From Chloroflexota bacterium (GTDB taxonomy: Bacteria; Chloroflexota; UBA6077; FW602-bin22; JAMCYS01): a stretch of 55,281 bases of DNA. Shown here one piece after another: positions 8,913-17,427 of the stretch. Where the stretch lies: assembly GCA_023473795.1 (NCBI GenBank), contig JAMCYS010000095.1, forward strand, positions 1 through 55,281. The letters are read 5' to 3'. The notes under the pieces were generated by a model that saw only the letters and a list, made by a program, of their open reading frames with translations, was not told where the DNA came from and ran no database searches. The position numbers were made by a program, and so were the translations under genes. Each line of letters opens with the position of its first letter. Position 1 is the first letter of the stretch.

Positions 8913-9854
8913 ATGGGTCTTGACGGTGCCGAAGTGCCCCTGTCCCCTACTACGCTCCAGGGTAGGCCACTGTGGCGCCGGCTGCATTTGCCTGACCGTT
9001 ACTCCCTGTTCGGCATGGCCATTATCCTACCGGCGTTGGTTTTCTTCCTAGTCTTTCGCGTCATTCCGCTCGCCTACGCCCTCTGGGTCAGCTTCCACGA
9101 GTGGAACCTGATTAGGCCGATGCAGTGGGTCGGACTGCAGAACTACTGGCGAGCCTTCAGCGATGAGGCGTTTCTGGAGTCCCTCTGGCACAGCTTCCTG
9201 TATGCGGCCGTGGTAGTGGCGTTTGCCCTTAGCCTGGCCCTGCTCGTTGCCGTCCTGTTGGACCAGAAGCTGCGCTTCGCGGCCGTGTACCGCGGCATCT
9301 TCTTCATGCCCGTGGTGATGTCCTGGGTGGTGATCTCCATCGTCTGGCGGGTCATGTATGCCCCCACGTTTGGACTCGTGTCCAACGTGTTGGGTTGGTT
9401 CGGGTTGCCGGACGTGCCGATCCTAACCAACGGCGCTCTGGCGCTGTTCGGCATCATGATAATGGGCACCTGGCACGCGTTGGGTTTCTACATGGTCGTG
9501 TTCCTCGCGGGCCTGCAGACCATCCCCGTGCACCTTTACGAGGCCGCCCTCATCGACGGCGCCGGCAAACTGCAGACCTTCACCAAGATTACCCTGCCTT
9601 TGCTCAGGCCTACTATGCTGTTTGCGATGGTGATGTGCACCATCGACACCCTGCAGGTGTTTGTCCAGGTCTACTTGATGACGCGCGGCGGTCCGGCGGA
9701 CAGCACGATGGTGGCCGTGTACTACATCTATCGAACCGCCTTCTACTTGCAGGAGATGGGCTATGGCGCCGCCCTGGGCATGATTCTGCTCTTGCTCGTC
9801 CTGGGGGTCACCTTGTTATACCTGCGCTTCGTTAAGGTGGAAGCGTACTATTGA
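8913..9854 (+). CDS. Sugar ABC transporter permease, MalF/UgpA type
   Basis: 313 residues with about six membrane helices. The cytoplasmic EAA loop reads EAALIDGAGKLQTFTKITLP near residues 210-230 and is the contact site for the ATPase. The start ATG has GGGAGTGAG upstream. It is the second gene of the binding-protein/permease/permease operon. The next gene begins a few bases beyond its TGA, or overlaps it if the TTG at 9851 is used. It forms the membrane channel with the MalG-type partner. Confidence 0.92.
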   Translation: MGLDGAEVPLSPTTLQGRPLWRRLHLPDRYSLFGMAIILPALVFFLVFRVIPLAYALWVSFHEWNLIRPMQWVGLQNYWRAFSDEAFLESLWHSFLYAAVVVAFALSLALLVAVLLDQKLRFAAVYRGIFFMPVVMSWVVISIVWRVMYAPTFGLVSNVLGWFGLPDVPILTNGALALFGIMIMGTWHALGFYMVVFLAGLQTIPVHLYEAALIDGAGKLQTFTKITLPLLRPTMLFAMVMCTIDTLQVFVQVYLMTRGGPADSTMVAVYYIYRTAFYLQEMGYGAALGMILLLLVLGVTLLYLRFVKVEAYY

Positions 9855-9871
9855 GCTGTTGGAGTACTGCC

Positions 9872-10744
9872 ATGGGAGAAGCTAGCCGCACGGCGGCGCG
9901 GGCGGGGAGAAGTACGGCGGGCTTGCTGGGTAGACCGGAGCGATGGCTGCTGTACGGTCTGGCCACGATGGGCGCGTTGCTCATGCTTATCCCGGTCTAC
10001 TGGATGGTCGTCACCTCCTTTAAAGCGCCCGGCGACATCTTGCATTACCCCATGCAGTGGCTACCCGCGCCGTGGTACTTGGGCAACTACGCCAGGGTTT
10101 TCGAGGTCATCCCCTTCTTCCTGTACTTCTTCAACTCGCTCCTGGTGGCTGGGGCGGTGGCCCTGAGCAACCTCGCCTTGTGCTCGCTGGCCGGCTACAG
10201 CCTGGCCAATTTCCACTATCCCGGCAGAGACGTAGTGTTCGTCGCCATCATTGCCACGATGATGATTCCGGTGCAGCTGCTGTTCATCCCCTTGTTCCTG
10301 GTGGTCAAGACGCTCGATCTCACCAATACTTACTGGTCGCTGATTTTACCGGCGGCGATGAACCCGATGGCGGTCTTCCTGATGCGGCAGGGGATGTTAG
10401 GCATGCCGCGCGAGCTAGCGGAGGCTGCGCGCATCGATGGGGCAGGCGAGCTGCGAATCTTCCTGCGCATCGTCATGCCTTTGATGACGCCGACCCTCGT
10501 GACTTTGCTGATCTTCACCTTCACCTGGAGCTGGAATGCCTTCCTCTGGCCGCTTATCGTCATCAAGTCCTCGGAGCTTTTCACCCTGCCGCTGGGCCTC
10601 TCGGCCTTCCAGGACCTGTACGGCATAGAATACGGGCCGCTGATGGCCGCTATGACGATCACCGTGTTACCGATGTTTATCGCCTTCGCTACCCTGCAAA
10701 GGTACTTCATTAAGGGTATGGCGCTGACGGGGTTGAAGGTGTAA
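9872..10744 (+). CDS. Sugar ABC transporter permease, MalG/UgpE type
   Basis: 290 residues from ATG 9872, preferred because GGAG lies 8 nt upstream; a TTG at 9851 overlapping the previous stop would add seven residues. Six membrane helices are visible. The EAA loop EAARIDGAGELRIFLRIVMP is near residues 180-200. It is the third gene of the operon. No ATP-binding gene follows, so the transporter must borrow an ATPase encoded elsewhere, as many family 1 sugar transporters share an MsmK-like ATPase. Confidence 0.92.
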   Translation: MGEASRTAARAGRSTAGLLGRPERWLLYGLATMGALLMLIPVYWMVVTSFKAPGDILHYPMQWLPAPWYLGNYARVFEVIPFFLYFFNSLLVAGAVALSNLALCSLAGYSLANFHYPGRDVVFVAIIATMMIPVQLLFIPLFLVVKTLDLTNTYWSLILPAAMNPMAVFLMRQGMLGMPRELAEAARIDGAGELRIFLRIVMPLMTPTLVTLLIFTFTWSWNAFLWPLIVIKSSELFTLPLGLSAFQDLYGIEYGPLMAAMTITVLPMFIAFATLQRYFIKGMALTGLKV

Positions 10745-10764
10745 TAGGGGAGGCCGGCCGACCT

Positions 10765-11619
10765 GTGGGGTATTCGTGTGCGGTGGTTCGCACCATTGTT
10801 CTTTTAACCGACTTCGGGCCTGGCAGCCCCTACATCGGGCAGATGAAGGGGGTGCTGGCCAGTATCGCGCCGGGGGCGCCCCTGCTCGACCTCTGCCACG
10901 ACGTGCGGCCGCGGAATGTGGCGGAGGCGGCTTTTGTGTTGGGCGGAAGCTGGCGCCGCTTTCCCAAGGAGAGCGTCTTCGTGGCGGTCGTAGACCCCGG
11001 CGTGGGCAGCGAACGGGCCATCGTCGCCCTGGAGACGCCGAGGGCCATCTTTCTGGCCTCGGACAACGGTCTGCTGACCTACGTCTGGGAGGGGATTGTA
11101 AAACGTGAAACAGTCGGCTCACAGGGCCCTGTAAAACGTGAAACACTTTACCGCCTGCGCTCCGTCACCGCTCGCCGGCTCTTCCTGCCGCGAGTCAGTA
11201 ACACCTTCCACGGTCGCGACATCTTCGCCCCCGTGGCGGCGCGGCTGGCGCGCGGTTTCCCGGTGACGCTGCTCGGCCCCCGCCTGCCGGGTCTGAGGAC
11301 GCTGCCGCTCTCGCGGCCGGAGGCGCTGCCAGACGGCTCCCTACGCTGCCACGTGCTCTTTGTCGACCGTTTCGGCAATCTGGTGACGGACGCCGCCGCC
11401 GCCGACCTGCCGGCTGGGGAGCTGGTGGTAGAGGTGGCGGATCGCGTGATCAGGGGGCTCAGCCCCTCTTACGCGGCCGCCGACGGCCTGCTGGCGCTCG
11501 TCGACAGCTGGGATCGTTTGGAGATAGCCCTGCGCGACGGCGCGGCCGCCGCCGAGCTGGGCCTGGGCGTCGGCGACCTCGTGCTCGTGCGCCCCGTTGG
11601 CCATTGCCCCAAGCTCTAG
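10765..11619 (+). CDS. SAM hydroxide adenosyltransferase (DUF62, chlorinase/fluorinase superfamily)
   Basis: 284 residues. Conserved blocks are LLTDFGPGSPYIGQMKG, DLCHDV, DPGVG, ASDNGLLT, NTFHGRDIFAP and FVDRFGNLVT. The family hydrolyses S-adenosylmethionine to adenosine and methionine in the cytoplasm. Residues about 112-127 carry an in-frame duplication: the bases TGTAAAACGTGAAACA occur twice, 33 bp apart, giving VKRET twice within a surface-loop region. GTG 10765 has AGGGGAGG 11 nt upstream; a second GTG at 10783 would place the start just before TIVLLTDFG. The preceding operon ends 20 bp upstream, so co-transcription is possible. Confidence 0.85.
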   Translation: MGYSCAVVRTIVLLTDFGPGSPYIGQMKGVLASIAPGAPLLDLCHDVRPRNVAEAAFVLGGSWRRFPKESVFVAVVDPGVGSERAIVALETPRAIFLASDNGLLTYVWEGIVKRETVGSQGPVKRETLYRLRSVTARRLFLPRVSNTFHGRDIFAPVAARLARGFPVTLLGPRLPGLRTLPLSRPEALPDGSLRCHVLFVDRFGNLVTDAAAADLPAGELVVEVADRVIRGLSPSYAAADGLLALVDSWDRLEIALRDGAAAAELGLGVGDLVLVRPVGHCPKL

Positions 11620-11728
11620 CGGGCTGCCGTTTGGCCTGTTATGATGCACCCTGAGGCGCGCGCTCGTTTCGCTCGCCGGCTGGGTAGCGGCTGAGCGCAG
11701 TTGATTGCGCGCGGGGAAGGGAGTTGCC

Positions 11729-12073
11729 GTGGAGAAGATGATTGCCTACTGCGGTCTCGATTGCGCCGTTTGCCCGGCGTACGTGGCGACGCAGGCCTCT
11801 GACCTGCCGGCTCAAGAGCGGCTACTTGCGCAGTGGCGGGTGGAGTTCAAGGCGCCGGAGATGCAGCTCGCCGACGTGCTTTGCGACGGTTGCGCCGCCG
11901 CCGGCCGGCATTGCGGCTACTGCGCCGGCTGCGAAGTGCGGGCCTGCGCCGCGCCACGCGGGGTGGCCAATTGCGCCTACTGCCCGGACTACGGTTGCGC
12001 CAAGCTGGCGTCCTTCTGGGCGATGGCCCCGGCAGCCCGCGAAAACCTGGAAGCCATTAGGGGCGGACTGTAA
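11729..12073 (+). CDS. DUF3795 family cysteine-rich protein
   Basis: 114 residues from GTG 11729 (GGGAAGGGAG 6 nt upstream). It starts KMIAYCGLDCAVCPAYVAT, the signature of DUF3795, and contains paired-cysteine motifs CDGC, CGYCAGC and CAYCPDYGC, probably metal-binding (zinc or Fe-S). Function of the family is unknown. The next gene is convergent and unrelated. Residues 75-92 resemble ferredoxin-like cysteine spacing, but no complete C-x2-C-x2-C-x3-C is present. Confidence 0.8.
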   Translation: MEKMIAYCGLDCAVCPAYVATQASDLPAQERLLAQWRVEFKAPEMQLADVLCDGCAAAGRHCGYCAGCEVRACAAPRGVANCAYCPDYGCAKLASFWAMAPAARENLEAIRGGL

Positions 12074-12303
12074 TCGACCGGCGGGCGCCCCGGTTCGAAG
12101 GCAGGCACACCACTCGGTGGCTTTCATTGGCCGTGCGAGAAGGCGGTCGGCGGTGTGAATGCGGGTAGGAGGGCCGCGGCTAGGACGGTTGGTGTGAGTT
12201 AGGAAAAGCGCCGCTCAGTCCAGAGGGGACCCCTACCCACGTCTTTCAAGGCGAGGAGTGCTACCTCCGCCGGAGACGCACGTTTCGCGCATCTTCTCGG
12301 CGT

Positions 12304-13518
12304 CTAGCTCGTGGTAAGGAAGTCGATGGCACCCGCGGCCAGCAGGGCCGCGCCCACCGGCAGGGCATCCTCGTCGATGTCGAATAGAGAATGGTGCGAC
12401 GAGTAGGTCGTGCCCTTGGCCGGGTTGCCGGTGCCGAGGAAGGCATAGACACCCGGCACGCGCTTCAGGTATTCGTGGAACGTCTCGCCGGCTAGGCGCG
12501 GCCGGTCGAGCCAAACCACCTTGTCTTCTCCCAACAACTGCCCCGCGGCACGGGCGAAGCGCTGCGCCAGCGCCGGGTCGTTGCAGGTGGCCGGGTAGGT
12601 GTAGGGCTCGTACTGCAGCTCGTATTCTGCCCCGTGAGCGGCGCATATACCCCGCACGACCCGCTCGACGTCCTCGCGGAAGCGAGGGCGCCGCTCCTCG
12701 TCGCCCGTGCGCACCGAGCCCACCATCTCCACCCGGGCCGGCACCAGGTTGTAGGCCGTACCCCCCTTGATCAGGCCCACGCTCAGAGTGAAGGCGTCCC
12801 CCGGATCGACGATGCGTCCGGCCAGGGTGTACAGCGCCTGCAGCACCTCTGCCGCCACCAGGCCGGCGTCCACGCCCAGCTGGGGGGTGGTGGGGTGAGC
12901 CTCGTGGCCCAGGATCGCCAGGCGGAACTTGCTGTGCCCGGCCATGATCGAGCCCACACGCAAAGCGACGCTGCCCGTGGGCCACTCGGGGAAGACGTGC
13001 AGGGCCAATACGGCGTCCACGTCCGGATTGACCAGCGCGCCGTCCTCGACCATGGCTCTGGCGCCGGAGGTGCCGCTGGCGTTGGCCATCTCCTCGGCCG
13101 GCTCGAAGAGGAACTTGACGTGGCCCGGCCACTCGCCGTGCAGTTCCTGGAGGATGGCCGCCGCTCCCAGGGCCATCGCCGCGTGGGCATCGTGGCCGCA
13201 AAGGTGGCCCACGCCCGGGTTCTGCGAGGCATAGGGGACCTTCTTCAAGTCGGCCAGCGGCAGGGCGTCTATGTCGGCCCGCAAGGCCACCGTCTTGCCC
13301 GCTCCGCTGCCCGCCAGCAGGGCGACGATACCGGTGCCGGCCACCCCGGTGCGCGCCGGCAGGCCCAGTTTCTCGACCTCGTTGGCTAGCAAGCGCGCGG
13401 TCTGGACTTCCTGGTAGGCTAGTTCGGGGTGGGCGTGGATTTGTCGCCGTACGGAGACCATGTGCTCGCGCTGCCGCTCGGCGGCAGCCAGGATGCGCTC
13501 GGTCAGACCGGGGTTCAT
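12304..13518 (-). CDS. M20 family amidohydrolase (IAA-amino acid/hippurate hydrolase type)
   Basis: 404 residues from ATG 13518, preceded by GGAGG 6 nt upstream; the frame extends ten codons further but without a site. Key blocks are RRQIHAHPELAYQEVQTA, ALRADIDALPL, CGHDAHAAMAL and EPAEEMANASG (catalytic glutamates), with H(E)AHPTTPQ in the lid domain. These define M20D carboxypeptidase-like amidohydrolases that cleave N-acyl amino acids in the cytoplasm using two metal ions. Substrate cannot be chosen. It is the downstream member of a possible two-gene minus-strand unit with the uncharacterised gene at 13580-14281. Confidence 0.9.
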   Translation of the reverse strand: MNPGLTERILAAAERQREHMVSVRRQIHAHPELAYQEVQTARLLANEVEKLGLPARTGVAGTGIVALLAGSGAGKTVALRADIDALPLADLKKVPYASQNPGVGHLCGHDAHAAMALGAAAILQELHGEWPGHVKFLFEPAEEMANASGTSGARAMVEDGALVNPDVDAVLALHVFPEWPTGSVALRVGSIMAGHSKFRLAILGHEAHPTTPQLGVDAGLVAAEVLQALYTLAGRIVDPGDAFTLSVGLIKGGTAYNLVPARVEMVGSVRTGDEERRPRFREDVERVVRGICAAHGAEYELQYEPYTYPATCNDPALAQRFARAAGQLLGEDKVVWLDRPRLAGETFHEYLKRVPGVYAFLGTGNPAKGTTYSSHHSLFDIDEDALPVGAALLAAGAIDFLTTS

Positions 13519-13579
13519 GGGATACCTCCACTGTGCTTCTGCCAACACCGACCAACCTATGGGGCGGCGCGCTTGCCTG

Positions 13580-14281
13580 CTACCCGCGCCTGCGGAAGAG
13601 ACCGAGGAAGCGGTCCTCGTACTCCTCGAAGACCCCCCAGCGGTCGAGTTCGGCTTTCAACTCCTGGGCTGCCAACTCGCCCCGGCCCACAGCGGCGAAC
13701 ATCTCTTCGATCTTGGCTCTGGCCGCCCGGGGCAGGCCGCGCTCGCTGCCCAGCAGGCCGCGGCGTCCCAGTTCCATCAGGTTGTGGCCCAGCGAGCTCA
13801 CGGTGAGTTCGTGGATGAATTTCATCAAAGAGATGTCCCAGAGGTGGTCCACCCCCCTGATGACGGCCGCCAGGTGCTGCTGGCGTTCGTCTAGATCGGC
13901 CGCGAGACGCTCGGCGACGGCCGGCAGCGGGTCGGAGACGACGCTCGTCTCCTGCAGCTCGTTACGATAGGAGTACATCAAGCCGGGCGAGTTGGGGCCG
14001 TGCTCCTGCACCAGGTAGCGCGCGTACTCCTGCCCGTGCTCGAAGCCGCGGAACAGGCTCAGCAAGTAGTAGGGGGTGACGATCTGGGGCCGTTCGGCCA
14101 TCACCTTGCCCTGCCTGATGACGGTCTCCTCTGGACTGAGCGGCACGTCGGCGTAGGCCGGCTCGCTCAATATGAAATAGTCTACGGTGGTATGGCCGAA
14201 GGTCGCCAGCATCTGCTGGGGCGCGCGCAGCACTTCGGTGAGGCGGGCGACTTTAGCGATCGTTTCTGGATCTACTGGCAT
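13580..14281 (-). CDS. Conserved-looking protein of unknown function
   Basis: 233 residues from ATG 14281 (GAGGGGAAC just upstream); the frame runs open to 14485 without a better start. I do not recognise the family. It is mostly helical by eye, rich in Glu, Leu and Arg, with no signal peptide or membrane segment. Distinct blocks include FGHTTVDYFILSEPAY, GKVMAERPQIVTPYYL and HDLWDISLMKFIHEL-like text near residues 130-145. Good start site, codon use like its neighbours and an opposing promoter region support a real gene. It lies 61 bp upstream of the M20 amidohydrolase in the same direction and may be co-transcribed. Confidence 0.7.
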   Translation of the reverse strand: MPVDPETIAKVARLTEVLRAPQQMLATFGHTTVDYFILSEPAYADVPLSPEETVIRQGKVMAERPQIVTPYYLLSLFRGFEHGQEYARYLVQEHGPNSPGLMYSYRNELQETSVVSDPLPAVAERLAADLDERQQHLAAVIRGVDHLWDISLMKFIHELTVSSLGHNLMELGRRGLLGSERGLPRAARAKIEEMFAAVGRGELAAQELKAELDRWGVFEEYEDRFLGLFRRRG

Positions 14282-14342
14282 TGTTCCCCTCTGAGCAGAA
14301 CCCACGGCTCTGCCCTTTGACGAATCATAATCCCGCCGCCCC

Positions 14343-14371
14343 TTGGCCGCAAGCTCGCCCCGCGCTATACT
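14343..14371 (+). promoter_or_regulatory. Promoter for zinc-ribbon/OYE gene pair
   Basis: TTGGCC, 17-bp spacer, TATACT, about 45 bp upstream of the zinc-ribbon start in a divergent intergenic region. Confidence 0.5.
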
Positions 14372-14419
14372 GGCGGCGAGCAACCGCGTTCTCGTGGAAT
14401 CGTTCGCTGGGAGAGCCAT

Positions 14420-14647
14420 ATGACCGAAGGTAACGAGAAGTCCCCGCTGGAGCCTTGCCCCAAGTGCGGCGGCGAGGTGGTGCAAGCAGAGACCCTAGCC
14501 GGCAACACCTGGCTGTTGTTGATGAAGTCGCGCAGCGCAGCCGCCCTTTCATTGGGCCTGCTGCGCGGCACCCCGGTCACGGCCCGCGTCTGCCTCGCCT
14601 GCGGCTACACCGAACTCTATGCCACCAATCCAGACGTGCTCAAGTGA
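14420..14647 (+). CDS. Small zinc-ribbon protein
   Basis: 75 residues. One CPKCGG pair near the N-terminus and one CLACGYTELY pair near the C-terminus form a typical treble-clef/zinc-ribbon arrangement. The C-terminal block is common to small proteins annotated as nucleic acid-binding zinc ribbons, though its role is unknown. It has its own upstream promoter and lies 39 bp before the OYE-family gene with no terminator between, so the two are likely co-transcribed. Confidence 0.75.
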   Translation: MTEGNEKSPLEPCPKCGGEVVQAETLAGNTWLLLMKSRSAAALSLGLLRGTPVTARVCLACGYTELYATNPDVLK

Positions 14648-14686
14648 GGAGGGATTCATTACTCATCACTTCTCAGGAGGTGACCG

Positions 14687-15685
14687 ATGCCAACCCTGTT
14701 TGATCCCCTGGCGATCCAGGGGTTGACCCTGGGCAACAGAATTGTCGTGCCGCCCATGGGCACGCAGCTGTCGACGCCGGAGGGCGCGGTCACCGACCGC
14801 CAGCTGGCGCATTACGTCGCTCTGGCGAAGGGCGGCCCGGGCCTGATCATCGTCGAGCACGCCTACGTCTCCCTGCCGGGCCGCTATCGCACCAAGCAGC
14901 TAGGCGCCTGGCAAGACGCACTCCTGCCCAGCCTGCGCCGTCTGGTGGAGGGGGCGCACGCCGAGGGCGTGGCGATCTGCCTGCAGATCAATCACGCCGG
15001 CTCGATGGCCTCGCCAGAGGTCACCGGCCAGCAACCACTCGGCGCCTCGCCAGTGCCGCACCCGCGCTCGGGCAACGTGCCTCGCCCCGCCAGTAAGGAT
15101 GATCTGGCCGAGATAGCGCAGCAGTTCGCCGACGCCGCCGGCCGGGCGCAAGCGGCAGGCTTCGACGCGGTCGAGGTGCACGGCTGCCATGGCTACCTGC
15201 TCTCCCAGTTCTCCTCGCCGCTCACCAACCGGCGGGAGGACGAATACGGCGGCGACCTTGCCGGCCGGTTTCGCCTGCCGCTGGCCGTGGTGGGCGCCGT
15301 GCGCGCAAAGCTGGGTCCGGGCTACCCGCTCTTCTATCGCCTCCCCGGAGACGACATGCTGGCGGGCGGTTGGACGCTGGCCGACGCTGTCGCCGTGGCC
15401 CCTTGGCTGCTGGCGGCTGGAGTGAACGTGCTGGATATCTCGGGCGGGCTGGGCGGGGATGGCCGCGGCCGTTTGGAGGACAGGGTCGGCTGGTGGGTGG
15501 AGGCGGCGCATCGGATCAAGGAGGCGACTGGGGCGGTGGTGGTCGGCGTGGGCCGGATCACCGAGCCGGGCTACGCCGACCGGGTCGTGCGCGAGGGGCT
15601 GGTGGATCTGGTGGCCGTCGGCCGGGAGCACCTGAAGAACCCGAACTGGGCGAAGGACGCCAGGCGCGAGCTGGGGGCGAACTAG
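14687..15685 (+). CDS. NADH:flavin oxidoreductase, Old Yellow Enzyme family
   Basis: 332 residues, a TIM-barrel only; the C-terminal FAD/Fe-S extension of dienoyl-CoA-reductase-type members is absent. Signature blocks are LFDPLAIQGLTLGNRIVVPPM, QINHAGSMA, EVHGCHGYLLSQF and PLTNRREDEYGGDLAGRF, with FMN phosphate contacts near VVGVGRIT. It would reduce activated C=C bonds using NAD(P)H in the cytoplasm. AGGAGG lies 7 nt upstream of the ATG. The physiological substrate is unknown. Confidence 0.9.
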   Translation: MPTLFDPLAIQGLTLGNRIVVPPMGTQLSTPEGAVTDRQLAHYVALAKGGPGLIIVEHAYVSLPGRYRTKQLGAWQDALLPSLRRLVEGAHAEGVAICLQINHAGSMASPEVTGQQPLGASPVPHPRSGNVPRPASKDDLAEIAQQFADAAGRAQAAGFDAVEVHGCHGYLLSQFSSPLTNRREDEYGGDLAGRFRLPLAVVGAVRAKLGPGYPLFYRLPGDDMLAGGWTLADAVAVAPWLLAAGVNVLDISGGLGGDGRGRLEDRVGWWVEAAHRIKEATGAVVVGVGRITEPGYADRVVREGLVDLVAVGREHLKNPNWAKDARRELGAN

Positions 15686-15709
15686 GGACAGGCACGCAGG
15701 GCTGAAGCC

Positions 15710-15818
15710 CTCACTACAAACATAGACGCTTCGGTTCGTAGTGAGCGGGTGCAGCCAGTCCTTGATGCTCTGGACGAAGGCCTCACTACGAACATAGACG
15801 CTTCGGTTCGTAGTGAGG
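15710..15818. repeat. Two near-identical hairpin repeats (REP/BIME-like)
   Basis: Two hairpins, at 15710-15745 and 15781-15818. The second has a perfect 13-bp stem CCTCACTACGAAC with loop ATAGACGCTTCG; the first has one stem mismatch and the same loop. They lie between convergent genes, so they may also act as a bidirectional terminator. No coding sequence spans them convincingly. Confidence 0.75.
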
Positions 15819-15872
15819 CCTCACTTGCCCCCGCGGCTAGGGGGTCAGCCCTTTCCGGTTCCCTCCCGGCCT

Positions 15873-16319
15873 CTATTGCTTCTGGGGCAGCTGCATCAGT
15901 TCGATGCTGATGTCGTCGGGGTCGTAGACGTAGAAAGCGTAGCCTCCCTCGTGGGGACCGTACTCCATTCGCACGGGCTCGCTCGACCGGGTCCGGTAGC
16001 CGTTGGCCCGCAGCTTCTGACACAGCTCGTGGACATTGTCCACCTCGAAGGCCAGGTGGGCCGTGCCGGCGTTGTAGCTCTCCGCGTCGATCGGCGTGCC
16101 CTGGGGTGAGACGTACTGGATCAGTTCCAGTTTCTCCCCGCCCAGTCGCACCCAGCTCTGCAGCTGGTGCAGTTCGGGATAGCCGACGATCTTGGCCACG
16201 TAGCCCTTGACCAGGTCGCGGTCGAACATGTGCTCGCCGCCGAGCATGTCGACGTAGAACTTGAGCGATTCCTTGAGGTCGCGCACGGTGAAAGAGGCAT
16301 GATGGAAATCGGTGATCAC
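15873..16319 (-). CDS. VOC (glyoxalase/dioxygenase-like) family protein
   Basis: 148 residues. Two beta-alpha-beta-beta-beta modules carry candidate metal ligands: HHASFTV (N-terminal His), EKLELIQY (Glu), TAHLAFEV (His) and DISIELMQ (Glu). Similar proteins are lactoylglutathione lyase or methylmalonyl-CoA epimerase-like. GTG start with AGGAGAGA just upstream. It begins 10 bp after the stop of the 2-hydroxyacid dehydrogenase gene, so the two form an operon, perhaps acting on related hydroxy- or oxo-acids; that link is inference. Confidence 0.85.
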   Translation of the reverse strand: MITDFHHASFTVRDLKESLKFYVDMLGGEHMFDRDLVKGYVAKIVGYPELHQLQSWVRLGGEKLELIQYVSPQGTPIDAESYNAGTAHLAFEVDNVHELCQKLRANGYRTRSSEPVRMEYGPHEGGYAFYVYDPDDISIELMQLPQKQ

Positions 16320-16329
16320 CGGCTCTCTC

Positions 16330-17316
16330 CTACTTCTTCTCGTAGACCTCGGGATTGACCACGAGGTACGGCTTGCGGCCCTCCAGCACGTCGACCACGG
16401 ACTTGGTGGCCTGGGCGAATAGCGAATCGGTGGCTTGCAGGCTCAGCCCGCCGACGTGCGGCGTGCCGACGAAGTTGTCGAGCTTCAGCAACGGGTTGTG
16501 CGGCTCGACCGGCTCTTTCTGGAAGACGTCGCTGGCGGCCCCGGCGATGACCTTGTTGTCGAGGGCCCAGTACAGCGCCTCCTCGTCCACCACCGGCCCG
16601 CGCGAGGTATTTACCAGATAGGCGGTCGGCTTCATGTGGCGCAGGCGCTCGCGGTTGATCAGGCCTCGGGTCTCCGGCGTCAGCGGGGTGTGGATCGTGA
16701 CGTAGTCGGCCTCGCGCAGCAGTTCGGGCAGGTCGACGTAGGTGATGCCCCACTCCTTGGCGAAGGCGTCGTCGTGGTAGACGTCGAAGCAGAGGATCTG
16801 CATGTGGAAGGCGCGGGCCAGCTTGGCTACTTCCTTGCCGATCCGCCCTAATCCGACGATGCCCAGCGTCTGGTGAAAAATGCTGGGGGCGAAGCTGCGG
16901 GTCCACTTGCCGTTCTTCAGCTGGCGGTCGGAGAAGCAGATTGCCCGGCTGACGGCGATCATCGAGCCGATGGTCTGCTCGGCCATGGCCTCGAAGAGCT
17001 CTTGCGTCGGCGAGGTAGTGACGACGATGCCCTTGGCGGTGGCGGCCGGCACGTCGATGGCGTCGAAGCCGACGCCGACGCGCGAAATGACCTTGAGATT
17101 GTCGGCAGCCGCGAGCGCTTTGGCGGTGAACTTGTCGCTGCCGGCGATGGCGGCGGAGACGCCGGGTAGGGTTTCGATAAGGTCGGCCTCGGTGAGGTTG
17201 CCGCCGGTCTTGTTGAAGACGACTTCCCAGCCACGCTCGCGCAGCGTCGCGATGGCGGCGGGGGCGGCGGCTATCTTGCCCGCCCAGGAGAGGGCCACGA
17301 GGATCTTTTCGCTCAA
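16330..17316 (-). CDS. D-isomer-specific 2-hydroxyacid dehydrogenase
   Basis: 328 residues. The Rossmann motif is GIVGLGRIG near 150-158, followed by the catalytic triad region: NTSRGPVVDEEAL (Arg), DVFQKEPVEP (Glu) and GTPHVGG (His). It resembles SerA-like phosphoglycerate dehydrogenases and hydroxypyruvate/lactate reductases, but without an ACT domain, so biosynthetic SerA is not certain. It would reduce a 2-keto acid with NAD(P)H in the cytoplasm. AAGGAGG lies upstream of the ATG. First gene of the pair with the VOC protein. The divergence from typical GxGxxG plus acidic residue (CFDVY) suggests NAD preference. Confidence 0.9.
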   Translation of the reverse strand: MSEKILVALSWAGKIAAAPAAIATLRERGWEVVFNKTGGNLTEADLIETLPGVSAAIAGSDKFTAKALAAADNLKVISRVGVGFDAIDVPAATAKGIVVTTSPTQELFEAMAEQTIGSMIAVSRAICFSDRQLKNGKWTRSFAPSIFHQTLGIVGLGRIGKEVAKLARAFHMQILCFDVYHDDAFAKEWGITYVDLPELLREADYVTIHTPLTPETRGLINRERLRHMKPTAYLVNTSRGPVVDEEALYWALDNKVIAGAASDVFQKEPVEPHNPLLKLDNFVGTPHVGGLSLQATDSLFAQATKSVVDVLEGRKPYLVVNPEVYEKK

Positions 17317-17427
17317 AGTATCTCCTCCTTGCAGGTTTGTTTCTCAGCAGCAGGCCGCCCGCTGTGGACGGCTGTTCCAGCATAGGCCAAGCGAGGTGAG
17401 GGTGTCAAGCAAGAGTGAAGGGCTGGC

